Positions 25,518 to 33,918 of a stretch of DNA of 64,000 bases are shown here, piece by piece; within the stretch, counting starts at the first letter, position 1, and every line of letters begins with the position of its first letter. A program made the translations under genes and the position numbers. Source of the stretch: Leptospira kemamanensis. GTDB lineage: Bacteria; Spirochaetota; Leptospiria; Leptospirales; Leptospiraceae. Location: contig NZ_RQGG01000032.1 in the NCBI RefSeq assembly GCF_004769665.1, positions 310,001 through 374,000 on the forward strand, in the 5' to 3' direction. Below the pieces are notes generated by a model that was not told the DNA's origin, did no database searches, and saw nothing but the letters and a program-made list of their open reading frames with translations.

Positions 25518-26953
25518 TGCGATTTCTAAAGCCGATCCTTTTCCTTTTGGTGCTCTTTGCCAGCTTTCATCTGTTCTATGATGTTGTGTATGAGAACCAT
25601 TTGGGAGAAGGAACCGATAGTGATGTTTTATATCCCTATTTGTTTGCAAGAGATGTTTGGACTGGGGGATGGACGGGAGTTCGTGGATGGAACTTTCCTC
25701 CTTGCACCTATCTTTTTCCTGAGATAATCCTTGCGGTTCTTTTTTATCCCGTAATTTCCTCTGTCTATGGATTCCATTTGGTATTTGGATTTCTATCCTT
25801 TGTTTTGCCTTTTACTTTTGCCAAACAATTGGGAATGCCAAAACGGTATTCGTATTTAGTCGCTCTCGGGTTTTTGGTTTTAGCAGGATACGATCCTAAT
25901 TTATTTGGGCAATTTTATTTGCCTGGATTCCATGCGATGACCTTTTTCTTTGCGACATGGACTTTATACGAATTGGAGCATTGGGACTTTAGAAATGGCA
26001 AAGTTTGGTTTCGGTTCCTCCTCCTTATGACCCTTGTTTGGGTTTCGGAATATTGGTTTTTTGTCAACATCGCTCCATTTTTGATACTCTATGCAATTGT
26101 CCATTTGCGATGGAAAAGCATTGGTCCACTTAGCATGGGTTTTGTGGGATACTATCTCGCAAAGTCCATCGGCAAAGGACTGCGATGGTTGGGTATTGGT
26201 ACCATGGGCACGGACAATCTCCAACTTGTATCGAAACTAAAAGAAATCTCTTTCACCTTTTTCCATGATCCTTTCTCCCTTTGGCTTGGTTTGAAAGAAT
26301 CTGTGACTCGCCAACCTAACCTGTCGGAATGGTTCTATTGGTATTTGGTGATTGGTGGTTTGTATGGTTTGCTTACACTCTTTCGAAAAAATGGAAAAGA
26401 ATTGTTCCTTGATTTCGTATTTTACCTTTCCCCCTTTCTCACGATATTCTTTTTATACACCATCCAAACAGAACCAAACATACGTTATTTATATTTTTTA
26501 CCTTTTGGAATTTTGTATTTTTCCTTTCGTTTGGTAGAAAGAATTCCATTCGTTCGCTTTGGAATTCCGATTGTGCTGATGATCGGATGTTTTTGGTTTT
26601 ACTTAGGCAAACATACCGAACTCGTCGCAGAAGTCAAACTAGGCGAAAACAAACGAAAACAACGATTGGAATGTTTATCCGAATTTGATCCGAATCTCCC
26701 AGGTGCCGCCACCTACTGGCCCATCAAATACAGTTATGCATTTTCCGAAAAAAAATGGACTCTCGTTCCTTTCACAAAAGAGGGAGTGTATTACCCTTGG
26801 ATTGCCAACACGAGTTGGGATGGCGATTTCAAAAACCAATCCTTTCTTTCCTTTTCATGGGGAGTCACCGAAACCAAAGAAAATTTGGCAAACTGGAAGG
26901 GTGTGAGTCTCGTGAAAGAATGTGAAGGTTGGTATTTTTTTCAAAGAAATTGA
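25517..26953 (+). CDS. Polytopic membrane protein, possibly GT-C-type glycosyltransferase
   Basis: Integral membrane protein of 478 residues with about ten helices and a roughly 80-residue C-terminal soluble tail. The first loop after helix 1 contains an acidic/aromatic stretch (GEGTDSDVLYPYLFARDVW) in the place where GT-C transferases carry their catalytic Asp, so a lipid-linked sugar transferase is possible, but no family signature is conclusive. It overlaps the pseudouridine synthase stop codon (TGATG) and is followed after 69 bases by terC. A second protein of this general type (49.9-51.2 kb) is not obviously homologous. Confidence 0.7.
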   Translation: MRFLKPILFLLVLFASFHLFYDVVYENHLGEGTDSDVLYPYLFARDVWTGGWTGVRGWNFPPCTYLFPEIILAVLFYPVISSVYGFHLVFGFLSFVLPFTFAKQLGMPKRYSYLVALGFLVLAGYDPNLFGQFYLPGFHAMTFFFATWTLYELEHWDFRNGKVWFRFLLLMTLVWVSEYWFFVNIAPFLILYAIVHLRWKSIGPLSMGFVGYYLAKSIGKGLRWLGIGTMGTDNLQLVSKLKEISFTFFHDPFSLWLGLKESVTRQPNLSEWFYWYLVIGGLYGLLTLFRKNGKELFLDFVFYLSPFLTIFFLYTIQTEPNIRYLYFLPFGILYFSFRLVERIPFVRFGIPIVLMIGCFWFYLGKHTELVAEVKLGENKRKQRLECLSEFDPNLPGAATYWPIKYSYAFSEKKWTLVPFTKEGVYYPWIANTSWDGDFKNQSFLSFSWGVTETKENLANWKGVSLVKECEGWYFFQRN

Positions 26954-27022
26954 TAAGGTGGAAATCCTAAATCCAAGAATTGAATTGATTCTAGTTTTCC
27001 TTCAAACAGTTTGGGTCGTGTT

Positions 27023-27760
27023 ATGATAGAACTTCTTTCCGATCCCTCCATATGGCTTGCCCTTTTCACCTTAACTGCTTTGGAAATTGTCCTGGGTATC
27101 GACAATATCATCTTTATCTCCATCCTCTCCTCAAGATTGCCCAAAACCAAACAAAAACAAGCAAGACAAGTGGGATTGTTTTTAGCGATGGGAACTCGAA
27201 TTCTTTTACTCTTTTCTTTATCCTTTATCATGAAACTCACCACTCCACTGTTTACGATTTTGGAACATGCCATCAGTGGTAGAGATCTCATCTTAATTTC
27301 AGGAGGACTCTTTCTCATCGCAAAGTCCACCACAGAAATCCATCATAAACTGGAAGGCGAATCCTCGTTAAGCGACGATTCCAAAAAACAAATTTCTTTT
27401 ACGCAAGTGATTGTTCAAATCTTGATTTTAGATGTCGTTTTCTCTTTGGATTCGGTGATCACAGCAGTGGGAATGACAGACAAACTTGGTGTCATGATCA
27501 CAGCTGTTGTTTTGTCTGTTGGATTTATGTTATTATCCAGTGGGAGTATTTCTGATTTTGTCGATCGTCACCCTACCATCAAAATTTTAGCTCTGAGTTT
27601 TCTCATTTTGATTGGGGTGGCACTTCTGGGTGAGGGACTTGAACTTCACATTCCAAAAGGATACATTTACTTTGCGATGTGTTTTTCCGTAATGGTAGAA
27701 TTTCTCAATATGAAACTCAGAACCAAGTCCGACAAACCAATTGCGTTACGAGGAAAATAA
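27023..27760 (+). CDS. TerC-family integral membrane protein
   Basis: Seven-helix TerC/Alx-type transporter, recently tied to manganese export during secretion in several bacteria. The family signatures are present: LTALEIVLGIDNIIFISIL in helix 1 with the acidic Asp/Asn pair, QILILDVVFSLDSVITAVG in helix 5, and FAMCFSVMVEFLNM at the end. ATG at 27023 begins the natural protein; the in-frame TTG upstream lacks support. No yybP-ykoY manganese riboswitch can be seen in the short upstream region. The next gene starts one base after the stop, so the two are likely co-translated. Confidence 0.92.
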   Translation: MIELLSDPSIWLALFTLTALEIVLGIDNIIFISILSSRLPKTKQKQARQVGLFLAMGTRILLLFSLSFIMKLTTPLFTILEHAISGRDLILISGGLFLIAKSTTEIHHKLEGESSLSDDSKKQISFTQVIVQILILDVVFSLDSVITAVGMTDKLGVMITAVVLSVGFMLLSSGSISDFVDRHPTIKILALSFLILIGVALLGEGLELHIPKGYIYFAMCFSVMVEFLNMKLRTKSDKPIALRGK

Positions 27761-27761
27761 T

Positions 27762-28331
27762 ATGAAACGAAAAGAATTTTTGAAGCGAACTGCCCTTACA
27801 GTAAGTGTCGCACAACTTCCGTTATTCGCAGAGAAGAAAGAGGAAAAAGAAATTCCAGAAAAAACGGAAACTCTTTCCCCTTGGATGGAAGCTGAAGATT
27901 TATCGGATTACCAATCCCTTGTGACAGAACTTCTGACAAAACCCAATGAAATCAAATTAGCTGGAAATTGGTCTCCAGGAAAAGTATTGGCGCATTGTGC
28001 CCAAAGTATCGAATTTTCGATCCAAGGGTATCCAGAAATGAAATCTTCTATTTTCCGAGGTTCCATCGGTAAAATTGCATTTTCCGTTTTTGCTTTCAAA
28101 AACAAAATGAACCATGGATTGGAAGAACCCATTCCTGGTGCCGATGAGATCGACAATGCTACGGAAGTGAAAGTAGGCGCAAAACGCCTCTTACAAGCCA
28201 TCGAACGATTTTCAAAAACTGCAGAATCCTCTCTTCGTCCCCACTTCGCTTACGGTGAGTTAACAAAAGAGGAATATGACTTGGCTCATACCCTTCACAT
28301 CAAAAATCACATGGAACGGTTGTTACTCTAA
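27762..28331 (+). CDS. DUF1569 protein with N-terminal export signal
   Basis: Conserved protein of about 189 residues with the DinB-like four-helix pattern of DUF1569 (SLVTELLTKPNEIKLAGNWSPGKVLAHCAQSIEFSIQGYP ... HTLHIKNHMERL). His residues at AHCAQSIEF and LAHTLHIKNH may bind metal as in DinB folds. The N-terminus KRKEFLKRTALTVSVAQLPLFA looks like an export signal (the K-R-x-F-L-K pattern recalls Tat, with one Arg pair incomplete). ATG at 27762 follows GAGGAAAATAAT. Its 3' end overlaps the tail of the convergent histidine kinase gene by nine bases. Confidence 0.83.
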   Translation: MKRKEFLKRTALTVSVAQLPLFAEKKEEKEIPEKTETLSPWMEAEDLSDYQSLVTELLTKPNEIKLAGNWSPGKVLAHCAQSIEFSIQGYPEMKSSIFRGSIGKIAFSVFAFKNKMNHGLEEPIPGADEIDNATEVKVGAKRLLQAIERFSKTAESSLRPHFAYGELTKEEYDLAHTLHIKNHMERLLL

Positions 28332-30755
28332 AATCAATTCGATTTGTTGGCAGAGGTCTTCTGCTTTGTACATCTTGGATAAATAGGCAGAAACAATGGT
28401 TTCCAAACCTTCTTCTTCGAGGAAGGTTTCTCCCCCTGTCAGTGGAGCATCTGAACTAATGAGGATGATCGGAATTTTTTGGTTTTGGTTTCGCCGACCT
28501 TCCCATTCGTGAATGAGAGAAATTCCATTCATACCTGGCATATGTAAATCTGTGATGATGAGAGAAGGAGTGATCCGAGCCAAGTGGGAAAGTGCTTCTT
28601 CCCCATTCCCTGCCTCAATCACAATCCATTGATTTCTTCGCATAACTTCCGCTAACTCGGAACGAAAGTTTCCTGAATCATCTACAAGTAATACGGATTT
28701 TGTACTTTTCGATAAAGAAATCTCGAAGGAAGATCCAACTCCAAGAACTGAATTGATTCTTAGTTTTCCAAAATGGGCTTCTAGGATATTCATACAAAGT
28801 TGTAAACCAAGTCCCGTCCCACGTTCCCCCGCAGTTCCAGGTGTACTTTTGATATTTTCGTCGCCATTCAGTTTGTGGATTTGTTCCTCACTCATTCCAA
28901 GGCCGCGGTCTCGAATTTCCACGGACAACCACTTCCCTTTGAAGGAAACACCTACCCAAACCTCTGAATTCAAATACGAGTATTTGATGGAATTGGTGAG
29001 GATATTTTTGAAGACCTCTCCTATTAAAGTACGATCGGCAATGATTTCGGCTTCAATCGGTGTGTCTTTTTGGATCCGAATCCCTTTGAGTGTGGCGAGT
29101 GGTTCGATCGATTCGATGATTTCATTTAAGAGTTCGTTCACCGAAAATTTGGTTTGGATGAGTTTGGTTCCAAACGCATCAAAACGACTTACATCCAAAA
29201 GTTGTTCCAACATACGAAGAGACTGGCTCACGCCAGATTTACAAATTCCTAAAAATTTCTTTTTTTCCTCTTCTGATGTTTCGCTAAAACTAAAGTCAAT
29301 GACATCTAAAATTTGATTTACGCTATTTAGCGGCGAACGTAAGTCATGCGAAATTAAAGAAACGAAATTTGCTTTCCAACGATTGGCTTTTTCTAATTCC
29401 ATAGTGCGGGCTTTTACTTTTTTTTCGAGTGCTTCTTTTCGTTTGTAGAGTTCTTTTGAAATGGATTCCGACCGTTTGTAAACTCGAACTAAACCAAAGG
29501 TAACACCTAAGGTTTGAGGTAAGATAAATAAATATAAGGAAACAAGTCCCATTGGCCTATAACCAAAGTTAGGATTCGAAATTAATAACAAATCGATGAT
29601 TCCACCAAAAACAGCCAAAACCAGACTATAAAAATATAACTGGCTATCCTTTCTTTGTAAATACAATGCCAGGGAAACAGAAACCAAACTCACCAATATA
29701 AAAAATGCGGAAAGTGTTTCAAAATAAAAAACAATCTCTGCTAAATGACGAACCGGTGTGAGGACAGAAACCATCAAAAACGTTAAACAATACAATTTTA
29801 AAAATGAGATAACCTTTTTAAACACCCGCATTTGAGCCAAACTCAAAAGGATGGAAGCCCCAAAGTACAAAACGATCACAATTCCTATCCTCGAAAATCG
29901 AAAGAGAGGCATACAAAATGTGTCGGGAAATAAATTAAATAAAATTCTAGATTCAATTAAGGTCGAACTTAAGATCAAAATGCCCAAGTACACGTATGAC
30001 ATCCTTAAGGCATTTTTTTCCGAACGGTTGATAAAATAAACTAACGCGTGGTAGATGGAAAGAAATCCCAAAAACAACATGATCATCCATGATACCGTAT
30101 AGTTCACATTCCAGAGGGGAATGATTCGATCCAGATGCCCTAAACGAATGAGGCCATGAATTCCTGCATACTTATGAGAGAAATTGGAGATATGGATGAC
30201 CAAATCCAAATCCCCATTCACACTCGTGAGAGGAAGGATTTTGGTATGAAACGAGGGTTCGTGGGTCGCCACATTGATCCCTAGTTTTCCATTTTCCGCT
30301 ACCAATTGGCCGTTTGCGTACATTTTGTAAGCACTATGGAGGACGGGCACAAAGAGTGAATAGGGTTGCGACTGATTTGTTCGTTTGGGCAGCCTAACCT
30401 TTAGCCGGTACGTTGCATAACCGTAACTCGGGTAACCTTCTCCTTCTTCGTTGGCCTGCGAAAACCAAGGAACCCCCACTTTGAGGTAAGATTTGTTTGT
30501 TGGGGAAACTTGTTTGGGATCCAAAAACTCATTCCAATAGAATTCCCATTGTCCAATGAGAGGGATTGTGTCCCGCCTAAAATTAACCGAATGACCATCG
30601 AGTACGCCTTGGTCGGCAAGTAAGGTGGGATAGGCATCAAACCGGCATGAAATGGTCCCACCTAGGACCAAAAGACAAATTAAGGGATAACGACAAAATT
30701 TTACTGTGTTACAAAAAGATTTTTGGATAGATGAGAAGAAGACTCTGAAAATCAT
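28323..30755 (-). CDS. Hybrid histidine kinase with 7TM-DISM sensor and receiver domain
   Basis: Membrane sensor kinase of 810 residues. An N-terminal signal with a lipobox-like GGTISC is followed by a periplasmic DISMED2-like beta domain (about residues 60-200), seven membrane helices (about 215-420) and a coiled linker. The HisKA domain has the phospho-acceptor SHDLRSPLN near 469. The ATPase domain has N box NILTNSIKYS, G1 EIRDRGLGM and G2 RGTGLGLQLC. The C-terminal receiver has phospho-Asp in IITDLHMPGMNG near 733. All catalytic motifs look intact. The start codon is only six bases from the divergent NarL-type regulator, the probable partner. No strong ribosome binding site precedes the ATG. 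Confidence 0.93.
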   Translation of the reverse strand: MIFRVFFSSIQKSFCNTVKFCRYPLICLLVLGGTISCRFDAYPTLLADQGVLDGHSVNFRRDTIPLIGQWEFYWNEFLDPKQVSPTNKSYLKVGVPWFSQANEEGEGYPSYGYATYRLKVRLPKRTNQSQPYSLFVPVLHSAYKMYANGQLVAENGKLGINVATHEPSFHTKILPLTSVNGDLDLVIHISNFSHKYAGIHGLIRLGHLDRIIPLWNVNYTVSWMIMLFLGFLSIYHALVYFINRSEKNALRMSYVYLGILILSSTLIESRILFNLFPDTFCMPLFRFSRIGIVIVLYFGASILLSLAQMRVFKKVISFLKLYCLTFLMVSVLTPVRHLAEIVFYFETLSAFFILVSLVSVSLALYLQRKDSQLYFYSLVLAVFGGIIDLLLISNPNFGYRPMGLVSLYLFILPQTLGVTFGLVRVYKRSESISKELYKRKEALEKKVKARTMELEKANRWKANFVSLISHDLRSPLNSVNQILDVIDFSFSETSEEEKKKFLGICKSGVSQSLRMLEQLLDVSRFDAFGTKLIQTKFSVNELLNEIIESIEPLATLKGIRIQKDTPIEAEIIADRTLIGEVFKNILTNSIKYSYLNSEVWVGVSFKGKWLSVEIRDRGLGMSEEQIHKLNGDENIKSTPGTAGERGTGLGLQLCMNILEAHFGKLRINSVLGVGSSFEISLSKSTKSVLLVDDSGNFRSELAEVMRRNQWIVIEAGNGEEALSHLARITPSLIITDLHMPGMNGISLIHEWEGRRNQNQKIPIILISSDAPLTGGETFLEEEGLETIVSAYLSKMYKAEDLCQQIELILE

Positions 30756-30761
30756 AAGGTT

Positions 30762-31358
30762 GTGGAATCCGTTAAAATCGCCATCTTAGAAGACCATTCC
30801 GTTGTCACTGAAGGAATCATATCTATTCTGAAATCCAATCCTTTCTTTTCTCTTGCTGGAGAATTTCGAACGGCTGCCGATTTGTTTCAGTTTCTAGAAA
30901 CCAATCCCATCGATGTTTTGGTTCTCGACATTGATTTACCAGATCGAAACGGAATCGATGTGTTAAGAGAGATCAAAGAAAAACACCAACCCACAAAGGT
31001 CATTATCTTTTCCCTACATGGTAGCCGAGTGTATGTCGAAGACGCACTTAAGTCGAAAGCCGATGGTTACATGCTCAAATCGGATCCAATTTCCAAACTC
31101 CCAGAAGTCATCCAACTTGTGATGAAAGGTGGATCGTTTGTGTCGGATGGTGTGAGTAAAGTGCAACTTCCCTTCTCTGCCTTCCAAATGGAAATTTTAA
31201 ACTTACTTGTCCAAGGTCTCTCTCAAAATGAAGTGGCTGACCGCATCCAAAAGTCTCGTAAAACAGTTGAGTACCATTTGAACCAAATGAGGACAAAATT
31301 TTCCTGTAAAAATAATAACGAACTCATTTCGAAATACGAAAAAGAAATACAAAAATAG
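30762..31358 (+). CDS. NarL/FixJ-type response regulator
   Basis: Two-component output regulator of 198 residues. The receiver domain (1-120) has the acidic pair at EDHS, phospho-Asp in VLVLDIDLPDRNG near residue 57, switch residue in IIFSLHG and Lys in MLKSDP. The LuxR-type HTH (about 135-195) reads ILNLLVQGLSQNEVADRIQKSRKTVEYHLNQM. The GTG start is the only one that keeps a complete first receiver strand, though AAGG lies just two bases upstream. Divergent from the hybrid kinase with six bases between starts, so the promoters of each gene must lie inside the other's 5' coding region or in the shared junction. Confidence 0.93.
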   Translation: MESVKIAILEDHSVVTEGIISILKSNPFFSLAGEFRTAADLFQFLETNPIDVLVLDIDLPDRNGIDVLREIKEKHQPTKVIIFSLHGSRVYVEDALKSKADGYMLKSDPISKLPEVIQLVMKGGSFVSDGVSKVQLPFSAFQMEILNLLVQGLSQNEVADRIQKSRKTVEYHLNQMRTKFSCKNNNELISKYEKEIQK

Positions 31359-31403
31359 CGATTTCGTGATTTTCCATTCGTATGTTTCGACTAAAGTATA
31401 CGT

Positions 31404-31916
31404 ATGAAACATATCTATCTTTTGCGGCATGCGAAGTCCGAATGGGATTTGCCGTATGAAACCGATTTGGACAGGTCCCTCTCTCGAAGAGGAAAAGAAC
31501 AGTCCAAGGCGTTACGCGAGTATTTAAAAGAAAGTCGATTTGACTTTGACCAATGTTTGGTCTCACCTGCCGAACGAACTCTCAAAACCTATTCCTCTCT
31601 TCGGAAGGAAATTTTACGATTTCCGAAACCTGAGATTCGAGAAACCATTTACGATGCAGACAAAGAAGATTTATTATTTCTTTTGCATGGTCTTTCGACT
31701 AGCACTCGTTCCGTTTGTCTCGTGGGGCACAATCCAGGTTTAGAAGAATTTGGATCTGCGCTGGTTTTAGGAGACAAAGACAAATCCCTCTTCCAAAAAT
31801 TCCCGACGGCATCCTTTCTCGGATTGGGTTTTTCTGACGATTCTTGGAAAAATCTTAGTTGGGGAAGTTGCCAATTAGTAGTATTCTGGATCCCTGGGCA
31901 AATAGGAAAAGAATGA
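31404..31916 (+). CDS. SixA-type histidine phosphatase
   Basis: Small phosphohistidine phosphatase of the branched RHG superfamily, 170 residues. The catalytic motif is LLRHAKSEWD (His near residue 9), with LSRRGKEQSKALREYL, CLVSPAERTLKTY and the second catalytic His in CLVGHNPGLEEF. SixA in E. coli removes phosphate from His phosphotransfer domains; the hybrid kinase and regulator next door make a signalling role plausible but this is inference. Its stop overlaps the start of hpt (ATGA), and it begins a four-gene run with overlapping ends. Confidence 0.88.
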   Translation: MKHIYLLRHAKSEWDLPYETDLDRSLSRRGKEQSKALREYLKESRFDFDQCLVSPAERTLKTYSSLRKEILRFPKPEIRETIYDADKEDLLFLLHGLSTSTRSVCLVGHNPGLEEFGSALVLGDKDKSLFQKFPTASFLGLGFSDDSWKNLSWGSCQLVVFWIPGQIGKE

Positions 31917-32425
31917 AACCACTGTATTCAGAAGAACGAATCCATCACCGTGTAGAAGAATTAGCTCGGGAAATCTCTCGAGATTTTTTAAGTAAGGAAC
32001 TTGTGGTCATTGGGATTCTCAATGGTGGCTTTATCTTTACCGCTGATCTATGCCGGAGCATCGCGATCCCACATGAAGTGGACTTTATGGCGGCTTCTTC
32101 CTATGGAGATGGAACAACTTCTGGTGACTTCACAATCACAAAGGAACTCAAAAAATCTGTACAAAACAAATCAGTATTGCTTGTCGAAGACATAGTGGAT
32201 ACGGGGAAAACTTTGGAATACCTACTGACCGAAGTCCAAAAACAAAATCCTAAGGAACTGAGGGTTGCTGCTCTTTTTTGGAAGAAACAAAAAGCAAATC
32301 CCCATATCCTTGTGGATTACCCGGGGTTTATCATTGAAGATGATTTCCTCGTGGGATATGGACTCGATTACAAAGGGAAGTATCGCAATTTACCGTATGT
32401 TGCGAAGTTAGAGGGCACGGATTGA
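31913..32425 (+). CDS. hpt: Hypoxanthine phosphoribosyltransferase
   Basis: Purine salvage enzyme converting hypoxanthine/guanine plus PRPP into IMP/GMP, 170 residues from the ATG. The PRPP-binding motif VLLVEDIVDTGKTLEYLL (about residues 100-117) is intact. Other family marks are VVIGILNGGFIFTADLCR near the N-terminus, VDFMAASSYG, and the C-terminal DDFLVGYGLDYKGKYRNLPYVAKL. The ATG overlaps the sixA stop and has AGGAAAAGA before it; an upstream in-frame start would run into sixA. Its own TGA overlaps the TTG of the cyclase gene, so sixA, hpt and cyclase form one translationally coupled operon. Confidence 0.95.
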   Translation: MKPLYSEERIHHRVEELAREISRDFLSKELVVIGILNGGFIFTADLCRSIAIPHEVDFMAASSYGDGTTSGDFTITKELKKSVQNKSVLLVEDIVDTGKTLEYLLTEVQKQNPKELRVAALFWKKQKANPHILVDYPGFIIEDDFLVGYGLDYKGKYRNLPYVAKLEGTD

Positions 32426-33918
32426 AAGATTCTATCATCAAACAAAAGTTTGATACACTAAAAACATTTCCTGTTCTAAAACCAGAAATCTTAACCCTGG
32501 CAAAAGATTATGTTCACCAATCAGATGATTGGAAATTACTTCGAGTAAACCCTCTTAAATTTGCAAACGAACACAAGTTAAGCGAAAATGATGCTGTTGA
32601 TTTTTTTGTGCATGCGGCCAAAGTTGGCCTATTTGACTTTGCTTATAATTTGATTTGCCCGATGTGCGGAGGGATAGTCCACAGCCATCATAAATTGGAT
32701 GAAATCGAAGGAAAAGAATTCCATTGTGTATCTTGTAATATTGTGGTTCCGACACTACTCGACGACCAAGTCGAAGTTGCCTTCCAAATCCACCCATCTC
32801 TCCAAAAAAATGAAATTGATCCTTTTGTCGATGTTGAGAACTACTTTCGCTATTTTTTTTCTGAAAACTTTGATAAGTCAGCGGAGCTTAGGAACTGGAT
32901 TCAATCAACTATCAAGGATTATGCGAAACTGAACCCAGACGATTCTTATAGTTTTAACTTTGAAGCAACTTATGGAGGACTACAAGGCCATCTCATTCAA
33001 TTTGTAAGCATTGATCGAAATGCGATGTGTCTTTTTGCAGTGGATTCAAATTTACCACCATCCAATCAATCTTACCTCGTGGATTTGATGGAAAGTGGAA
33101 TGAAACCAAATGCCATTTCGATTCCTGTTGGCAAACACCAATTTACCATCCACAACAGAACTCGCTTCCAAGTGGGACTGAATGTCCTCACACCCAATCC
33201 CAAAGAGATCGAACGAATCGCCAATGCATATCCAACCATTCGTCATTCCTTTCTCACAGCCAAAATGTTACTCAATAACCAATCGTTTCGCGATTTGTTC
33301 CGGATCCAAAAACTTTCTCCTGATTTAAACCTAAATGTAAAATCACTTACGATTATGTTCACCGACTTAAAAGGTTCTACCGAAATGTATGACACAGCCG
33401 GTGACATCTTTGCTTACAAACTTGTCCAAGAACATTTTCGTATCCTAACAGAGATTGTGCGAAAGTACAAAGGAGCCATTGTGAAAACCATGGGGGATGC
33501 CATTATGGCAACCTTTTCCACTCCCACGGAAGGACTTCTGGCTGCATTGGAAATGATGGAACGGATCGAAACCATGAACTTAGAATGGAAAAAAGAAGGT
33601 TACGAAATTGGTTTGAAAGTGGGACTGAACGAAGGTTCTGCATTAGCAGTTGTCAATGATGAACGCCTCGATTATTTTGGACAATCTGTGAACATTGCTG
33701 CACGGGTGCAGGGCCTAGCCAAATCAGGTGAGGTATGGCTCAGTGAAACTGTTTGGAATGCCACAGGATCTGAATCACTGGTCAAAGAGCACGGTTACTT
33801 TTATCGGAAACAAAAAGCAACCTTGAAGGGAGTTGGAACTCCTGTACCAGTCTTTCAATTAAGTCGAAAAAAACTGAAGGAACCTACCAAGTGGAAATCA
33901 TTGTTTATCAAAAGCTAA
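32422..33918 (+). CDS. Class III adenylate/guanylate cyclase with N-terminal zinc-ribbon domain
   Basis: Soluble nucleotide cyclase of 498 residues. The N-terminal half (DUF5939-like) holds a zinc ribbon, CPMCGGIVHSHH followed by CVSCN at about residues 80-110. The C-terminal catalytic domain (about 305-490) has both metal aspartates, IMFTDLKGST and VKTMGDAIMATF, and the transition-state Asn/Arg in DYFGQSVNIAARVQG, so it should be active. Whether the product is cAMP or cGMP is not decided by sequence reading. TTG start overlapping the hpt stop. The following lipoprotein gene begins inside its last 28 bases. Confidence 0.93.
   Translation: MKDSIIKQKFDTLKTFPVLKPEILTLAKDYVHQSDDWKLLRVNPLKFANEHKLSENDAVDFFVHAAKVGLFDFAYNLICPMCGGIVHSHHKLDEIEGKEFHCVSCNIVVPTLLDDQVEVAFQIHPSLQKNEIDPFVDVENYFRYFFSENFDKSAELRNWIQSTIKDYAKLNPDDSYSFNFEATYGGLQGHLIQFVSIDRNAMCLFAVDSNLPPSNQSYLVDLMESGMKPNAISIPVGKHQFTIHNRTRFQVGLNVLTPNPKEIERIANAYPTIRHSFLTAKMLLNNQSFRDLFRIQKLSPDLNLNVKSLTIMFTDLKGSTEMYDTAGDIFAYKLVQEHFRILTEIVRKYKGAIVKTMGDAIMATFSTPTEGLLAALEMMERIETMNLEWKKEGYEIGLKVGLNEGSALAVVNDERLDYFGQSVNIAARVQGLAKSGEVWLSETVWNATGSESLVKEHGYFYRKQKATLKGVGTPVPVFQLSRKKLKEPTKWKSLFIKS

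Noticed and set aside
26954..27022. yybP-ykoY manganese riboswitch before terC
   Set aside because: The gap is 69 bases, shorter than the aptamer, with no matching motif.
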